A DNA stretch of 64,000 nucleotides from Eutreptiella sp. 'Long Island Sound 2002' (Eukaryota > Euglenozoa > Euglenophyceae > Eutreptiales > Eutreptiaceae). The position numbers and the translations under genes are program-made. Shown piece after piece: positions 33,249 through 44,454 of this stretch. The stretch spans positions 139,635,657 to 139,699,656 of the forward strand of contig OZ038381.1 of assembly GCA_964036045.1 (NCBI GenBank). The letters run 5' to 3'. The notes beneath the pieces were generated by a model that had not been told where the DNA came from, made no database searches, and saw only the letters and a list, made by a program, of their open reading frames with translations. The number at the start of each line of letters is the position of its first letter. Position 1 is the first letter of the stretch.

Positions 33249-35794
33249 GGTTGGCCACGGGCAACGCCGTCCCATGCCTGGGAAACTGGCGTCCCTGAAC
33301 CACTGGGAGAAACCCCAGACCATCAGCGAACTCCGGTCCTTCATGGGGTTCTGCAATTACTATTCGGGCTATGTCCGGATGTATGCAGAACTCTCGGGGC
33401 CGCTGCACAAGATGCTGCAGTTGGGGAAGTTCGATGGCTGGAAGGGGAGGAAGAAGAAGCTTGCCTGGACCCCTGAGGCCGAAGATGCGTTCAGCCGCCT
33501 GAAGGACCGACTGCCTGGGCAGCTCGGGCTATTCCTGGTGGACCCGGACAAGGGATTCGTGCTATGGACGGACGCCTCGGACTATGCTGTAGGGGCAGTC
33601 CTCGAGCAAGTCCGGGACAACGGGTCGCACGTACCCGTGGCGTTTTGGAGCCGGATCCTGGCCGAGGGCCAACGTCGAACCTGGACCGCGAGGGAGAAGG
33701 AGACGTACGCCATTGTCTGTGCGCTCAGGAAGTGGTCTGGCCACATCGGATTGCAACCGGTGGTGGTTTGTACGGACCATCAGTCCTTACAGAGCTGGCA
33801 CAAGGAGCACGTCCACACCCCCTCAGGACTGGCGGCAAGGAGGGCCCGATGGCATGAGACGTTCGCCAAGTTCGACCTCAGCGTCGTATACGTCCCGGGG
33901 AAGGACAACACTGTGGCAGATTGCCTCAGTCGATGGGCCTACCCCGCGGGCAAGGCTTGGATGGACATATCCAGCCATGGGGACGCCGAGGAGACCGAGG
34001 AGGCCAAGCGCATCATCGAGATGGAGAAGGCCATGGAGCAAGAGGGGGTCAAGTGCTTTGTGGTGATGGCAAACCGTACGGACCTGGCCAAGTTCCGGGG
34101 CGCCCGCGTCCAAGCTATTCGAGAGGAAACCCTCGAGCAATGGATGGTGGCCCCTGTAGAGCTAGTCAGGTCGGTGCTCACAGAGGACTGGTCGGATGAC
34201 TATGCGGCATCCGACCACTGGAGCAAGTACTGGAATGCCGTGAGCGCCCCGTCGGACGACGAATGGCCTGAGGGCTTGACCGAGGATGGGGACAAACTGT
34301 TCCTCAAGGACAAGCTATTGGTCCCGGAGAACCGAATGGAGGAGCTCATTGACCACTGGCATAACGCCCAGCTCATGCATCCTGGTCGGGAGAAGATGCA
34401 GCAGGACCTGGAGTTGCGCTTCAAGTTCCCACGGGTACTACGCCCTCCTGGACAGGTACTGCAGCAACTGTGCCGTGTGTCGGGCCACAAAGAGCCCCAA
34501 CCACTCCACAGCGGGCAACCCGGTGTATACGGCTATACCGGAAGCCCCTATGCGGTCCGTGGCCATGGATGTATTCGCCATGCCTGAGGTTACCGTGGAA
34601 GGAGAGACCTACGACTGTGTCATCCTGGCGGTGGATAGGCACAGCGGGTATATCGTGGCGGTCCCTGGCAAGAAGTCCAAGAAGAAGGACAAGAAGGACA
34701 AGCATGGAGTGGGTCTTCAGGCCAAGACCGTCGCTAATGCCATGATCAGGCATTGGCTGACAATTTTCGATGTCCCAGCTGTCATCTGCAGCGATCGGGG
34801 CAGTCAATTCGTGGGGACGTGGTTCAAGACTATGTGCAAGCACATGGGGATTCGGCACGCCAAGACCGTGGCGTACCACTGCCGGTCGAATGGCCGGGCT
34901 GAGGTGGCTGGGCGGCAGATGTTCGAAAAGTTCCGCCAGCTGCACATCGACGAACCGGGCCGGAATTGGTATAATTCGCTGTGGAGAGTACTCCAAGCGT
35001 ATCACGACCTTCTGGGACCTACTGGACTGTCGCCCCATCGTATCCTGTTCCTACGGGATCGAGTGTCACGCACTCTCCCGTGGTTGAACCATGGCAAAGT
35101 GGCCCGGGATGCGAATGCTATGATGGCTGAGGCGGGCGACACGGCGGCCAGGTTGTGCAAAGCACTTCAGGACGGGCATGAGAAGAGGGCCAAGTACTTC
35201 AAGCAGGGAAAAGTCGAGAAGTATGCTCTCCAAGACACCGTGTGGGTGGAGCGGCACCACAAGGATGTCCTGTCCAGGCATCGACAGGCGTCCTGGTATG
35301 TGCCGGGGGTAATCGTGCGGAAGGTCGGGCAGGATGTGTATGCGGTTCGTGTGGGGGATAACAAGATCCTGGACCGCGACCATACCCAGCTTTGTCCTTG
35401 AGCACCAGACCCCAGCGGACGTCCCATCTCCTTCGAGTTCACGGCCGGCGATGTGGACTCGGACGACGAGGGTGAGGAGAACGACTTCACCGCCGAGAAG
35501 ATCCTGGCGGGCAAGCCGGACCCGGGGACGCCTGGGGGGAGGCTTTATAAAGTCGGTTGGAAGGAATTCGGCGCATCCAGGGACTTGTGGGAGCCTCCGA
35601 GCAGCTTTGTGCCGAGGTACACCATTGTCTGGATGGACTATCTGAAGAAAAAGAACATTTCTTTGGATGTCAAGGACGTGTTGGTCCATTTGGTGGCTGC
35701 TGTAGCACCGTACTGGATCCCCCTTGGCATTTTTGTTTGTTTTTGTGCTTGGGAGACGGCTGAGTGCGTTCATCTGGGGATTTTTGGGCCTTGA
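33249..35794 (+). pseudogene. pol: Pol of A1, part 3: RNase H, integrase and chromodomain, decayed
   Basis: Continues from 22486 after B1. RNase H (WTDASDYAVGAVLEQ) and the integrase zinc region are in one frame up to about 34430. There a small deletion compared with A2 (TTCCCACGGG against TTCCCTCCGGGG) shifts the frame. The integrase core (MDVFAMPEV, CSDRGSQF, GRAEVAGR) and C-terminus follow to TGA at 35399-35401, where A2 has CGA (Arg). The chromodomain remains readable from 35453 to 35794 (YKVGWKEF...LWEPPSSFVPRY). Confidence 0.9.
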
Positions 35795-36105
35795 CTGGCC
35801 ATATACCCCCTTCACTCGATCTCCACATATATATTTCATTGTGGTATACTTATTTAGGTCGACCGACGACGTTTCTCTATCTTTGATCCCCTTGGTCCAT
35901 GTTGTAGATCAAGAGGAGACCGGATAAAATAGGGCACCGATTAAGAGTGTCCTCACCCCTCCCTTGGGGCATGGGGGACGCCTACCACGTGTGTGGGGCC
36001 TCCATGTGTCCTTGGGACATGGAGGGGGGGGTGTGGAGCCCATTGGGGTCCTCCCGTCCTCTCTTCAATGACTTCTGAGCGGTAACAACGCTCTGAGAAG
36101 GGGGG
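35795..36105 (+). other. 3' spacer and polypurine tract of A1
   Basis: Spacer homologous to 11920-12192 of A2, ending in GAGAAGGGGGG at 36095-36105 immediately before the 3' LTR. Confidence 0.8.
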
Positions 36106-38492
36106 TGAAGCGGGTTCGGACCCACGTGGAGCCGGTTCGGACCCCCGTGGGCATCTTGGGGTCACCTGGGGTGTGTATCTATGTGCCGGCAAGCCGCCAT
36201 TGGCTGATATCATACTCTCCCATCCACCTGGCCCGACCCGATGTGATAGTGTGATAAGTTTGGCCATTCCGGCTATGAGCGGCCATATTCAGTACCGAGG
36301 CGCCGCCCGCTGAGATTTATATACCAGAATATCAGGAATCAACAGGGTTTTTTTCTCATAAAGTTTCCGTAATTTTTCAGCCTTCCGTTCTGATTGTCAA
36401 TGTATCGGCGACTGTCAGTTGGCTCGAGATTTTGCGGTAACCGATTGGTTAACTGTTATTTACAGATATTTTGGCGGAAACCCCGATGAAGGGTCAGATT
36501 TCATCAGTAAAGGGTTCGTTGCTTCCGCAATTTTCATATTATACACTCGCAAAATTGATCCGATTTTTTCAGACTTTCAGAATCGGATTTTCGACTTCGA
36601 CATCGCCGCACTTGATATGATGAATCTCGAGTGGTCATACATTTTTCCCCGATCACGAATCAACCTTCCTTTTGTTATGTCCTTCATTTTGCTTGGAGAT
36701 ATAGTCGAAACAAAAGTGATTCGTGAGGCCACTTTGAAGAATCATATCTCCCGCTCACGGCGGTGAATATCAATTTTGGAAATTGGGTTAGAACTGCCTT
36801 GTTCTCATCTTGATTTGGGGAGCATCAAACGCTTTTGGTGTGTACACATGCCCGGTGTAGCTAGGGATAATGGTCAAGAGGAAAGAAGGTGATAAATAAC
36901 TCTTGGACCGTGCAACCGAATATTTTAATGCGACTTTCGAGTGTGCCGCATGAGTCTTGGTGTTGCATATAAACTTTCCTTGGGTTCCTACGTATTTTTA
37001 ACGTGAAGTTATGTCCATGGAGGGGCATGGCATATCATGGTGGGAGCCACCTTTTGAGGGTATGTGTTATATGCATGGTATGTGCTTCGATGTGCTCACG
37101 CCCATGTCATATATCTCCGTTTGTAGGAAGATATATGGAGTCATACGTGGCAAGGGCTTCGCCCATGTCCGAATGGTGAACTCCATAGCGCTAGACTAAG
37201 TCTACCGCTCATATAGTGCATGTGGGAAGGCTTGCAGAGCGACCCACAAGCGCCACTATCAATTTTCCCATTTTCATGGTGCGTGTTGGGAGGAGGTTAG
37301 AAGGTGTCCCTATGCGGCCATGTGGGGATCCAAGTGGGGGGTTTGCTTGCAAATGGTCCCAAGCAATCGTTTTTTGAATCATATGTTGATACCATGGGTG
37401 AGCGAAGCTATATACTATTGTAATTATCTTGAATTTGGCATCCTTTGCATGTTTTTGACCTCATTTTATGCTCATATTTGTGTTTTATGTGCTCAACTGG
37501 TCGGCTAACAGTAAAGTGCCTAGAGATCTGTGAACTATGGTATGTTGCTTATATGTTGGCATATGCTTCGGTGTTGTACCTCACCATATGCCGAATCACG
37601 TGGACACTTTGGCTTGGCACACAAGGCCTCACAAAATTAGGTCTCAAACTCATGAGCTGACTTGTGAAGCATGTCATGTACATAACCGGAGGCATCTCGG
37701 CGCCAATGATGGAATATTCTTGGGCATGAAACTTCGGTCTATATCACCCTTGTATAGTACTTTCCGTTTTGACACATGCATGGAGCATTTGAATATTTGC
37801 CGTATGCATTTTTGAGTATATAATTGACTTTTGGGCATAATGGTGTGATTTGCCTGATTTTGCCATGGTGTGAGGTCATCTTCATGGGGCAGTTCTCCAA
37901 GCCCATTCGACCCCAAGTCCAACCAAGGTTATGTGAGGGTAGGGCATGGTCCAGAGTGCCACTCTAGGCCATGACACGCCACCTCCCCTATTGGGCTAGG
38001 ATTTATAGGCTTGGGAGTGAACACATCTTTGGGGTTTGTGTAGGGACTTTTGACACATGGCATTTAGCCATCTTATTCGACTCGGTTCAGGGCATCATGT
38101 TGGTGAGACAGGGAAAGGTCTTGAGTCCAGGGAATGAGGGGTCTATGGCTGAGTCTGTGTATGTTTACCTCTTTCCCCAACTTTGCTTTATGTGTGTTCA
38201 TATGGCAATTTCACGGCTTTCCTCTTTGGTGCAATTCTTGTACATGCCCGCCACAGGGAGACAACCAGTGTGCTGAACGGAAGCCCGCAGTGCGGATTGG
38301 ATTGTGAATTGGGTTATTGCTGTACTTGTGGGATCTGGTTGCTGTTCAGGGTTGAAGGAGGATTGCATTTTCTATATTTTTGGATTTTGGCCACTGGATT
38401 TGGAGAAATACAATCGCTGATCAGGAGCAAGTCAGCAGGGGTGACAGGCGGAAGGGGCATAGCAGGGGCCGGTCCTGGTAGGGACCTTCTTT
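36106..38492 (+). repeat. 3' LTR of A1 (long variant)
   Basis: Pairs with 3760-6148 including the 1.27-kb extra block. It ends CTTCTTT; the final A and the target duplication are missing because another insertion begins at 38493. Confidence 0.9.
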
Positions 38493-38516
38493 CTGAGTGT
38501 CTATTTTTTTTCGGTT

Positions 38517-40633
38517 TGTGTCGTATGCGAGGACCGTCCAAGGTTCTCAGAATTATTTGTAGGCCGACACTGGCCTGAACGCCGCATCCCTCGTCCTGGG
38601 GCAGCATGCCAGGGCATCGTGGACGCAAGCAACGCCCTCGTTGAGGGCCAAAGGTCGTAAAATACACCAGCGGTGCTTAGCATCGTGGCAAGAGCGCCCT
38701 CGTTGAGGGCCTACGGCTAATGGCCTATGGCGCTCAGCATCGTGGAAGCTGAAAATTGGAAGGTCTCAGCCTATGATGGATTCACTGAAAGAAACCCTCG
38801 ATACAGGTTAGACCTCCTGTGGATTTGGTGCGCTGCGTCTGTCATTGGGTGCCAGCAAGGCTTGGACGATCAAAGATTTTTGTGTGTTTGCATGCAACGA
38901 GCAGCAGGATATTTTATTATCAAAATCAACCTGTGGTTCAAAAAGCTCGTAAGGGGTTCGGCTTTTCTCACGTGAAAGCAAAGCAGGACCAAGAGTGCGG
39001 CGGCAAAGTATGCAGAAATACCAAGGGATCAGCATCTTGTTTTTCTCACGTCAAAGCAAAGCAAGGCGGAGACTTGTTTTTCTCACGTCAAAGCAAAGCA
39101 AGGCCAAGACAAGCTGTGATAGCAAAATGGCAGACAAAACAGTGGTGCAAAAAAGGGGAAATCAGTGCAAGGCAGAGATCAAAGAAACAAGTTCAGCGCA
39201 GTGTCCCGTCGGTCTCAAGGGTCGAAGGCCTCACGCTCCGCGAGGCCCCAGGGTACCGCTTCAAAATAATTCTGAAGGAGCGTCTAGCCGCCTTAGACGC
39301 GTTCGATCATATGTTGCAAGCAGCCGTGTCTGGAGTGGACAAAAAAACGGAAGATTCCCGAATCCTTCGAGGGGTACACGTTCCGTGCCAGCGTGTGCAC
39401 AGTATGGGTGCTCCCGACCATGGTCCACAGTTACAGCGCGTGGTGAAGAAAGGTGGGCAAGGCCAGCATCTGTGCTGCACGGAGGCCATGATGCGTCGGA
39501 GGGGACAACGTTGATGCAGGCCTTCGTTCAACCTTCGAGGTCTCAGCAAGAGTCGCCAAGTAACACTGGAGAAGCCCGTCTTCGCGGCCGACAACCTGGC
39601 TAAGCTCTTAGGAGGGGCGTGAAGCGGAATCGGTAACGACCCCCGCATTTGAATTTTTGTAGCAGAGCTTAGCGTCGCGAAGGCTTCTGGCGCATAGCGC
39701 GAAGTCACGCAAATGATGCAATTTTGCATCAGGAGAGTGACTGAAGGCAGCCGATAGCTGCCGCTACGTGTTTTTATTTGGGATTTTTTTTTATATAGTT
39801 AAATTCTGTAGCATAATATATGCAATTTGCGTCGTGTATGTTAACTCTGTTTGTTACGGAATCTGTTTGTCGTTGACGTTCAGGTTTGTGTCATATGGGA
39901 GGACCGTCCAAGGTTCTCAGAATTATTCGTAGGCCGACACTGGCCTGAACGCCGCATCCCTCGTCCTGGGGCAGCATGCCAGGGCATTGTGGACGCAAGC
40001 AACGCCCTCGTTGAGGGCCAAAGGTCGTAAAATACACCAGCGGCGCTTAGCATCGTAGCAAGAGCGCCCTCGTTGAGGGCCTACGGCTAATGGCCTATGG
40101 CGCTCAGCATCGTGGAAGCTGAAAATTGGAAGGTCTCAGCCTATGATGGATCCACTGAAAGAAACCACCAATACAGGTTAGACCTCCTGTGGATTTGGTG
40201 CGCTGCGTCTGTCATTGGGTGCCAGCAAGGCTTGGACGATCAAAGATTTTTGTGTGTTTGCATGCAACGAGCAGCAGGATATTTCATTATCAAAATCAAC
40301 CTGTGGTTCAAAAAGCTCGTAAGGGGTTCGGCTTTTCTCACGTGAAAGCAAGGCAGGACCAAGAGTGCGGCGGCAAAGTATGCAGAAATACCAAGGGATC
40401 AGCATCTTGTTTTTCTCACGTCAAAGCAAGGCAAGGCCAAGACTTGTTTCTCTCACGTCAAAGCAAAGCAAGGCCAAGACAAGCTGTGATAGCAAAATGG
40501 CAGACAAAACAGTGGTGCAAGAAAGGGAAAATCAGTGCAAGGCAGAGATCAAAGAAACAAGTTCAGCGCAGTGTCCCGTGGGTCTCAAGGGTCGAAGGCC
40601 TCACGCTCCGCGAGGCCCCACGGTACCGCTTCA
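38517..40633. repeat. Two 747-bp direct repeats (38517-39263 and 39887-40633) around a 623-bp core
   Basis: Both copies start TGTGTC, end GGTACCGCTTCA and are exactly 747 bp, with only scattered substitutions. This resembles a small LTR element (TRIM-like, TG...CA ends), but the sequence after the first copy is not an initiator tRNA-Met PBS and nothing purine-rich precedes the second. A tandem array with a 1370-bp monomer is the alternative. Each copy contains the palindrome GCCCTCGTTGAGGGC twice. The 623-bp core has no supported gene. Confidence 0.65.
38963..39110. repeat. Short tandem repeat TCACGTcAAAGCAAaGCA
   Basis: Three imperfect copies of a 36- to 80-bp-spaced unit containing TTTTCTCACGTCAAAGC, followed by AAGCAAGGC. 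The same array is repeated at about 40333-40480 in the second 747-bp copy. The AT-rich, CACGT-containing unit is not coding. Confidence 0.6.
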
Positions 40634-40661
40634 CCTGTACCAAAAATAAATAGACACTCAG

Positions 40662-41048
40662 AGTATGATCAACAGTCGCATGAACCTGTAAAGGACGTCA
40701 TGGTCAGATAGGCGCGTGCACCTTGCTTATCATAAAACCCATCCCGCATTTGTTGCTCTTTAAGCTGGAAAGAGGCAGGGAAAGGGTTGCCGCACGACGG
40801 CAGAGCGTTGGGAGAGGTCAGCAGGATTGCGAGAGGCTCAGCAGAGAGTCAGGAGAGGATTAGACAGGCGTTGGGAGACAGAGGGAGAGGGTTCGGAGAC
40901 GGTTGGCGGAGTGTTGGGACAGGGTCGGGGGAAGGTTGGGAGCGGGTTTCGATTTTCGGGGGTCCACCCTTCATGATTGTCGTGAAGTCTCGACAGGGGG
41001 GGTGTATTCTCATTTTGTTGCCTACAGCTACTCACGTCTAAATCAGGC
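40662..41048. other. Non-coding interval
   Basis: Contains a purine-rich stretch of loosely repeated GGGAGAGG/TCAGCAGAG-like words (40770-40950). No gene, RNA or repeat boundary that I can support. Confidence 0.5.
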
Positions 41049-42170
41049 TTGCATTCGTCTCTGCCGCCGTATCCATTTGTGCGGAGATCGCCGTCACTCG
41101 GGTTGAGCTCGGTGGACTTGGGGGATCGTCTTTGCGAGGTCGACGACGGACCATGTCTGCCGCCGTGTCAATCTGTGCGGAGATCGCCGTCACTGGGGTT
41201 GAGCTCCGTGGACTTGGGGGGTTGTCTTTGCGAGGTCGACGACGGACCATGTCAATCTGTGTTGAGATCATCGCCATCAGTGGGGTTGATGTCCGTGGAA
41301 CCGGTGGATCTTGTGTGCGAGGTTAAGAACGGACCAGGGCGGTGCGTGGTAGGAGCGCCGCCGCCATGTGTTGACGGGGTACCAACGCTGCCATTGAGGT
41401 CGCCACCTCCGCAGCATCCATCCCTGCCCAGATCGCCTTCCCCGGCATCATGCTTGGTGGATCTTTTTCGGGGAAGTGACTTGGCAGCATGCTCGGTGGA
41501 TCACTCCTCGGCATCATGCTCGGTGGATCTTCTTCAACCAGTACCATGCCCGGTGGATCTTTTTTGGGAAGTAGAGGATTGATCAACAACAACGTCACCA
41601 CCATGTGTGGACATGGCTGCGACGTTGCCACGGAGGTCGCCACCCCCACCATCGTTGTCCTTGGTGTATCTTTTTTGGGAAGTAGAGGACGGGTCAACAA
41701 CAACGTCACCACCATGTGTGGACATGGCTGCGGCGTTGCGACGGAGGTCGCCACCCCCACCATTGTCGTTTACAGCAGCGGCACGTTCGTGTGTGAATTC
41801 CGTGCCTGAGGGGGTCGGATGCTGTGATCCCACCGTGGAGAATGAGGTGGAGGTCATCCGGTGGATGGACACATACAATGCTACATTGGTCAACTAGTGG
41901 CTATGCGACCAAATCAGCCAACCTCCTGCTAAAGCCCAACTACGGCGCATGGCTGCGCTGCTGGGGTGGCGCAGCATTGCCGATGAGGTTACCAAGGCCC
42001 TCCGCACCCTTAGAAGAAAAACCAACGCCCATCTGGCTTGTCAACGTTGCTGCTTTGCAAAGCCACAAGCGGGTGTCAACCACCTTCGGCAAGGCAAGCA
42101 CCGTGCCCCGGAGGGCAACCATCGCATGACAGATTACGTCACAAGGACCCGGAAAACCCGGACAACGTGA
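41049..42170 (+). pseudogene. Tandem-repeat protein, decayed (function unknown)
   Basis: One frame holds three open pieces (41049-41582, 41583-41897, 41898-42170) separated by TGA at 41580 and TAG at 41895. The first part repeats a unit of about 105 bp (SVDLG..LCEVDDGPC). The second repeats an exact 111-bp (37-codon) unit (WEVEDGSTTTSPPCVDMAA; period from 41583 to 41694). The TGA stands where the second repeat has GGG, so it is a mutation. The last piece is helical and charged (QLRRMAALLGWRSIADEV; ALRTLRRK). The - strand frames here are shadows of the same repeats. No known domain. Confidence 0.45.
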
Positions 42171-42868
42171 TCAGCGTGCATGGGGGACGCTTCCGTGTAC
42201 GAGTAGGCCATCGAGGATGAGGAGGAGGAGGCGAGTGACGGGGAAGAAGACGAGGACATGGAGGATGATGAAGATTAGGAAGGAGAAGGTGGTGAAGCGC
42301 GGGCGTGGTGGAATCATGGACTTCATGGCCGCCAAGCCTCTGTCATCCCTACCCACGGGACAAGTGCGAACCCTGGGGGACAACCGGGTAGGCTGGATAG
42401 CCAAACTGCGAGGACGCGGCCCCCCAAAAGTGCGCGTGTGTGCAATGGTGAGGTGCTCCGCGTGTTACGCCTTCTGCGCGTGCCGGAAGTCTGCTACTAA
42501 GTCCGCCTCTAGAACGCCGTGCTGCTCGTTTTGCACGTTGTGCGCATTCTGCGTGTGTTGTTTGCGTTGTGCGCGTGCTGCGTGTAATGAAGCAACACGC
42601 GCAGCATGTATTGTGCCACGCGGAGCGCTTCCGGACAGAAACGTCCCCTCTGTAGACAATAGAATATACGAAACCAGTGTTTTCAGCACCACTGTCCGCT
42701 GCGGGATCGTCGCGCCCGGCCATTGAGTCCGCCTGTTGTGTGGTTGCACGAATCCTGTTTTTTGACACGCATACGTCATGTGTGTGTACCTGTTGTCGAT
42801 GCACACCACACCACAGTACCCATGCTGCTTGCACTCACTGTCCTTCAGCAACCTATCTATTGTGAGCA
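42171..42868. other. Interval with acidic low-complexity stretch
   Basis: 42200-42290 can encode an acidic run (Glu/Asp rich) with stops in it, possibly the tail of the preceding decayed gene. 42430-42620 is TGCG/GCGC-rich. No further feature was found. Confidence 0.4.
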
Positions 42869-43862
42869 ATGGCATCTGCTCCACGTTCAACTTTGAGGAG
42901 GGCGCACGCGGTTCACAAGTGGACGCCGAAGCTGGAGGACCTCCTCAAAGAGAAGCCGTCGACCAGTGAAACTGTTGGCCAATGTGGTGTGTGCCGGCAG
43001 GCCATAACTGTCCGCACTTCTCACAAGTTGAACTACAGCTACGGGCGTTTGTATGCCGGTTGTGGCAGTATGGAGCACGGTAACTTCACGTGGTTGGAAC
43101 CGGCGTTCCACTTACCCGTCGGTTGGAGGACATGCAAGTGTGAGCAAGCCATGGATTGCACTGTCACGGACCCCCGTGTCGTGTTCCGCTGCTGGAATAC
43201 AATCACCGACTGTCAACAAATGAAACACGTGAACTACGCTGCTATTGTGGACCACGCCGAGTGTGTGCTTTGCGGTATCCAACTTCCAGCGCAAGAGCAG
43301 CCGGAGCCAGAGGAGGAGGCCATCGAGCTGTACAACGTCTCCCAAGGCAGCAGCGCGTTTTCGGCAGTTTCCTCTGAACCGTCGCGCCCTGGCTTACCGA
43401 TCACCTTGACGCATGGTATGTGGATGGCACGACTGCGAGAGGCGGATGCACGTTTTTGTGGGTCATGCTTCTACATGGCGATTCATGATTGTCGGTGTTG
43501 CGACATCATCCTTGTACGTCGTATAACGGTTTTGCATTTTCTTGGCAGGTGCGCAGGGATACTACCTCGTGGTGAGGTCTCCGACCCAGGTACAAGCAAC
43601 CACAACATCGTTGACCCTGTGCAACGTGAACTGTGTAGACATGGACGGGAAAGGCACCATATTGGAGGACTCGTTGCAGCTGACCGGTAGTCCAACCAAA
43701 ACGGTTGCTCTGCACTTTGCCATGAACCTTCAAGGCATCGTAAAAAGCACGTTAATGGCTGGGTTTACAGAAAATACTGGCTGCCTTTTCTTGACGAGGC
43801 GGTCGTGGATTTGTGAGCGTCCCTCACAATGGCTGTTACAGTATGCACAGACCATGTTGTAG
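42869..43862 (+). CDS. GRF-type zinc-finger protein (probable)
   Basis: ATG 42869 opens a 273-codon frame to 43690. A GRF-type zinc finger is visible at about residues 39-80: CGVC, then RTSHKLNYSYGRLYAGCG, then NFTWLE, the C-x2-C ... RTS ... N..GR.Y..C ... F.W pattern. A second Cys-rich module follows (CKCEQAMDC ... DPRVVFRCWN ... C) and a third pair (CVLCG). GRF fingers bind single-stranded nucleic acid or mediate contacts in topoisomerases, APE2-like nucleases and mobile-element proteins. A GT...AG pair at 43514-43548 would make a 35-bp intron leading to a second frame (43549-43862, GYYLVVRSPTQ ...), but the phase does not fit cleanly, so the 3' structure is uncertain. It may be cargo of the neighbouring Helitron. 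Confidence 0.55.
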
Positions 43863-44454
43863 CAGCCCATGCAGATGCATGGCTATTTGTACATGGCTCG
43901 TTGTCGATACATTGTATATATTGGAAAATATGTTGATCGCGAGCCTGTCAATGCTTACCGACCAGTGGGGCCCGTCCTTGGCAGCGTTATGACGCCGCTC
44001 CGTTGACGTCAGAAATGTGTACGCTACACGGTGGCGGCCTTTGTGAAGCACAGCATCGCTGGAAGCAACGCAGGTTGGTCGTTGATGTGTCCATTCCCAT
44101 ATTTGTGTGCCTGGTAGGGTCCGAAGAGGGTTAGGGCTACAGGATGTGGGAAAACCACACCACGGGTTCCAGGTCCGTGGCACTCCGACAGGAATGAGCG
44201 TTGAGGGACACTCCATTGGCCATGTAGATCGGTGTTTTTTAACACCACTGATCAGCGCACGCGCAGTGCTTGACATTGAATTCAGGCTCTCCTCACATGT
44301 GAATCATGCCACTTGCAGATTGGTATTACGCATACCAAAGCGACTATACACGCTACGGAATAGTGCACGCGTGCCGTGTAAGTTGCTGCCAACATTGCGT
44401 CTGTCGGGACATAGGGATGTAGATAGGGATGCGGAATGACCGTCCTGGACTAGG
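43863..44454. other. Interval without supported gene
   Basis: The frame of the preceding ORF stays open for about 40 codons after its TAG at 43860, but nothing recognisable is encoded. No repeat found. Confidence 0.4.

Larger units (their letters stand above)
3760..38492 (+). mobile_element. Degenerate family A Ty3/Gypsy element A1, hosting two nested elements
   Basis: Long LTRs (3760-6148 and 36106-38492) flank gag and pol. Pol is split at 10788/21487 by A2 and at 22486/33249 by B1. Gag carries two nonsense codons; pol carries a small deletion and a nonsense codon. The 3' LTR lacks its last base because another insertion begins at 38493, and no matching target duplication survives (the 5' flank is CCTG). 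Since both nested elements lie inside it, A1 is older than either. Confidence 0.9.
38493..40661. mobile_element. 2.17-kb insertion bounded by a 14-bp inverted repeat
   Basis: CTGAGTGTCTATTT at 38493-38506 is inverted at 40648-40661. The insertion abuts the last bases of the A1 3' LTR. Inside are two 747-bp direct repeats. No coding domain was recognised, and no convincing target duplication is seen. The same end motif also occurs inside the A2 LTRs and in repeat R. Confidence 0.5.

Noticed and set aside
38600-38730. CRISPR-like or riboswitch-like palindromic repeats (GCCCTCGTTGAGGGC)
   Set aside because: Only two copies per 747-bp unit, no spacer regularity, and a eukaryotic transposon context.
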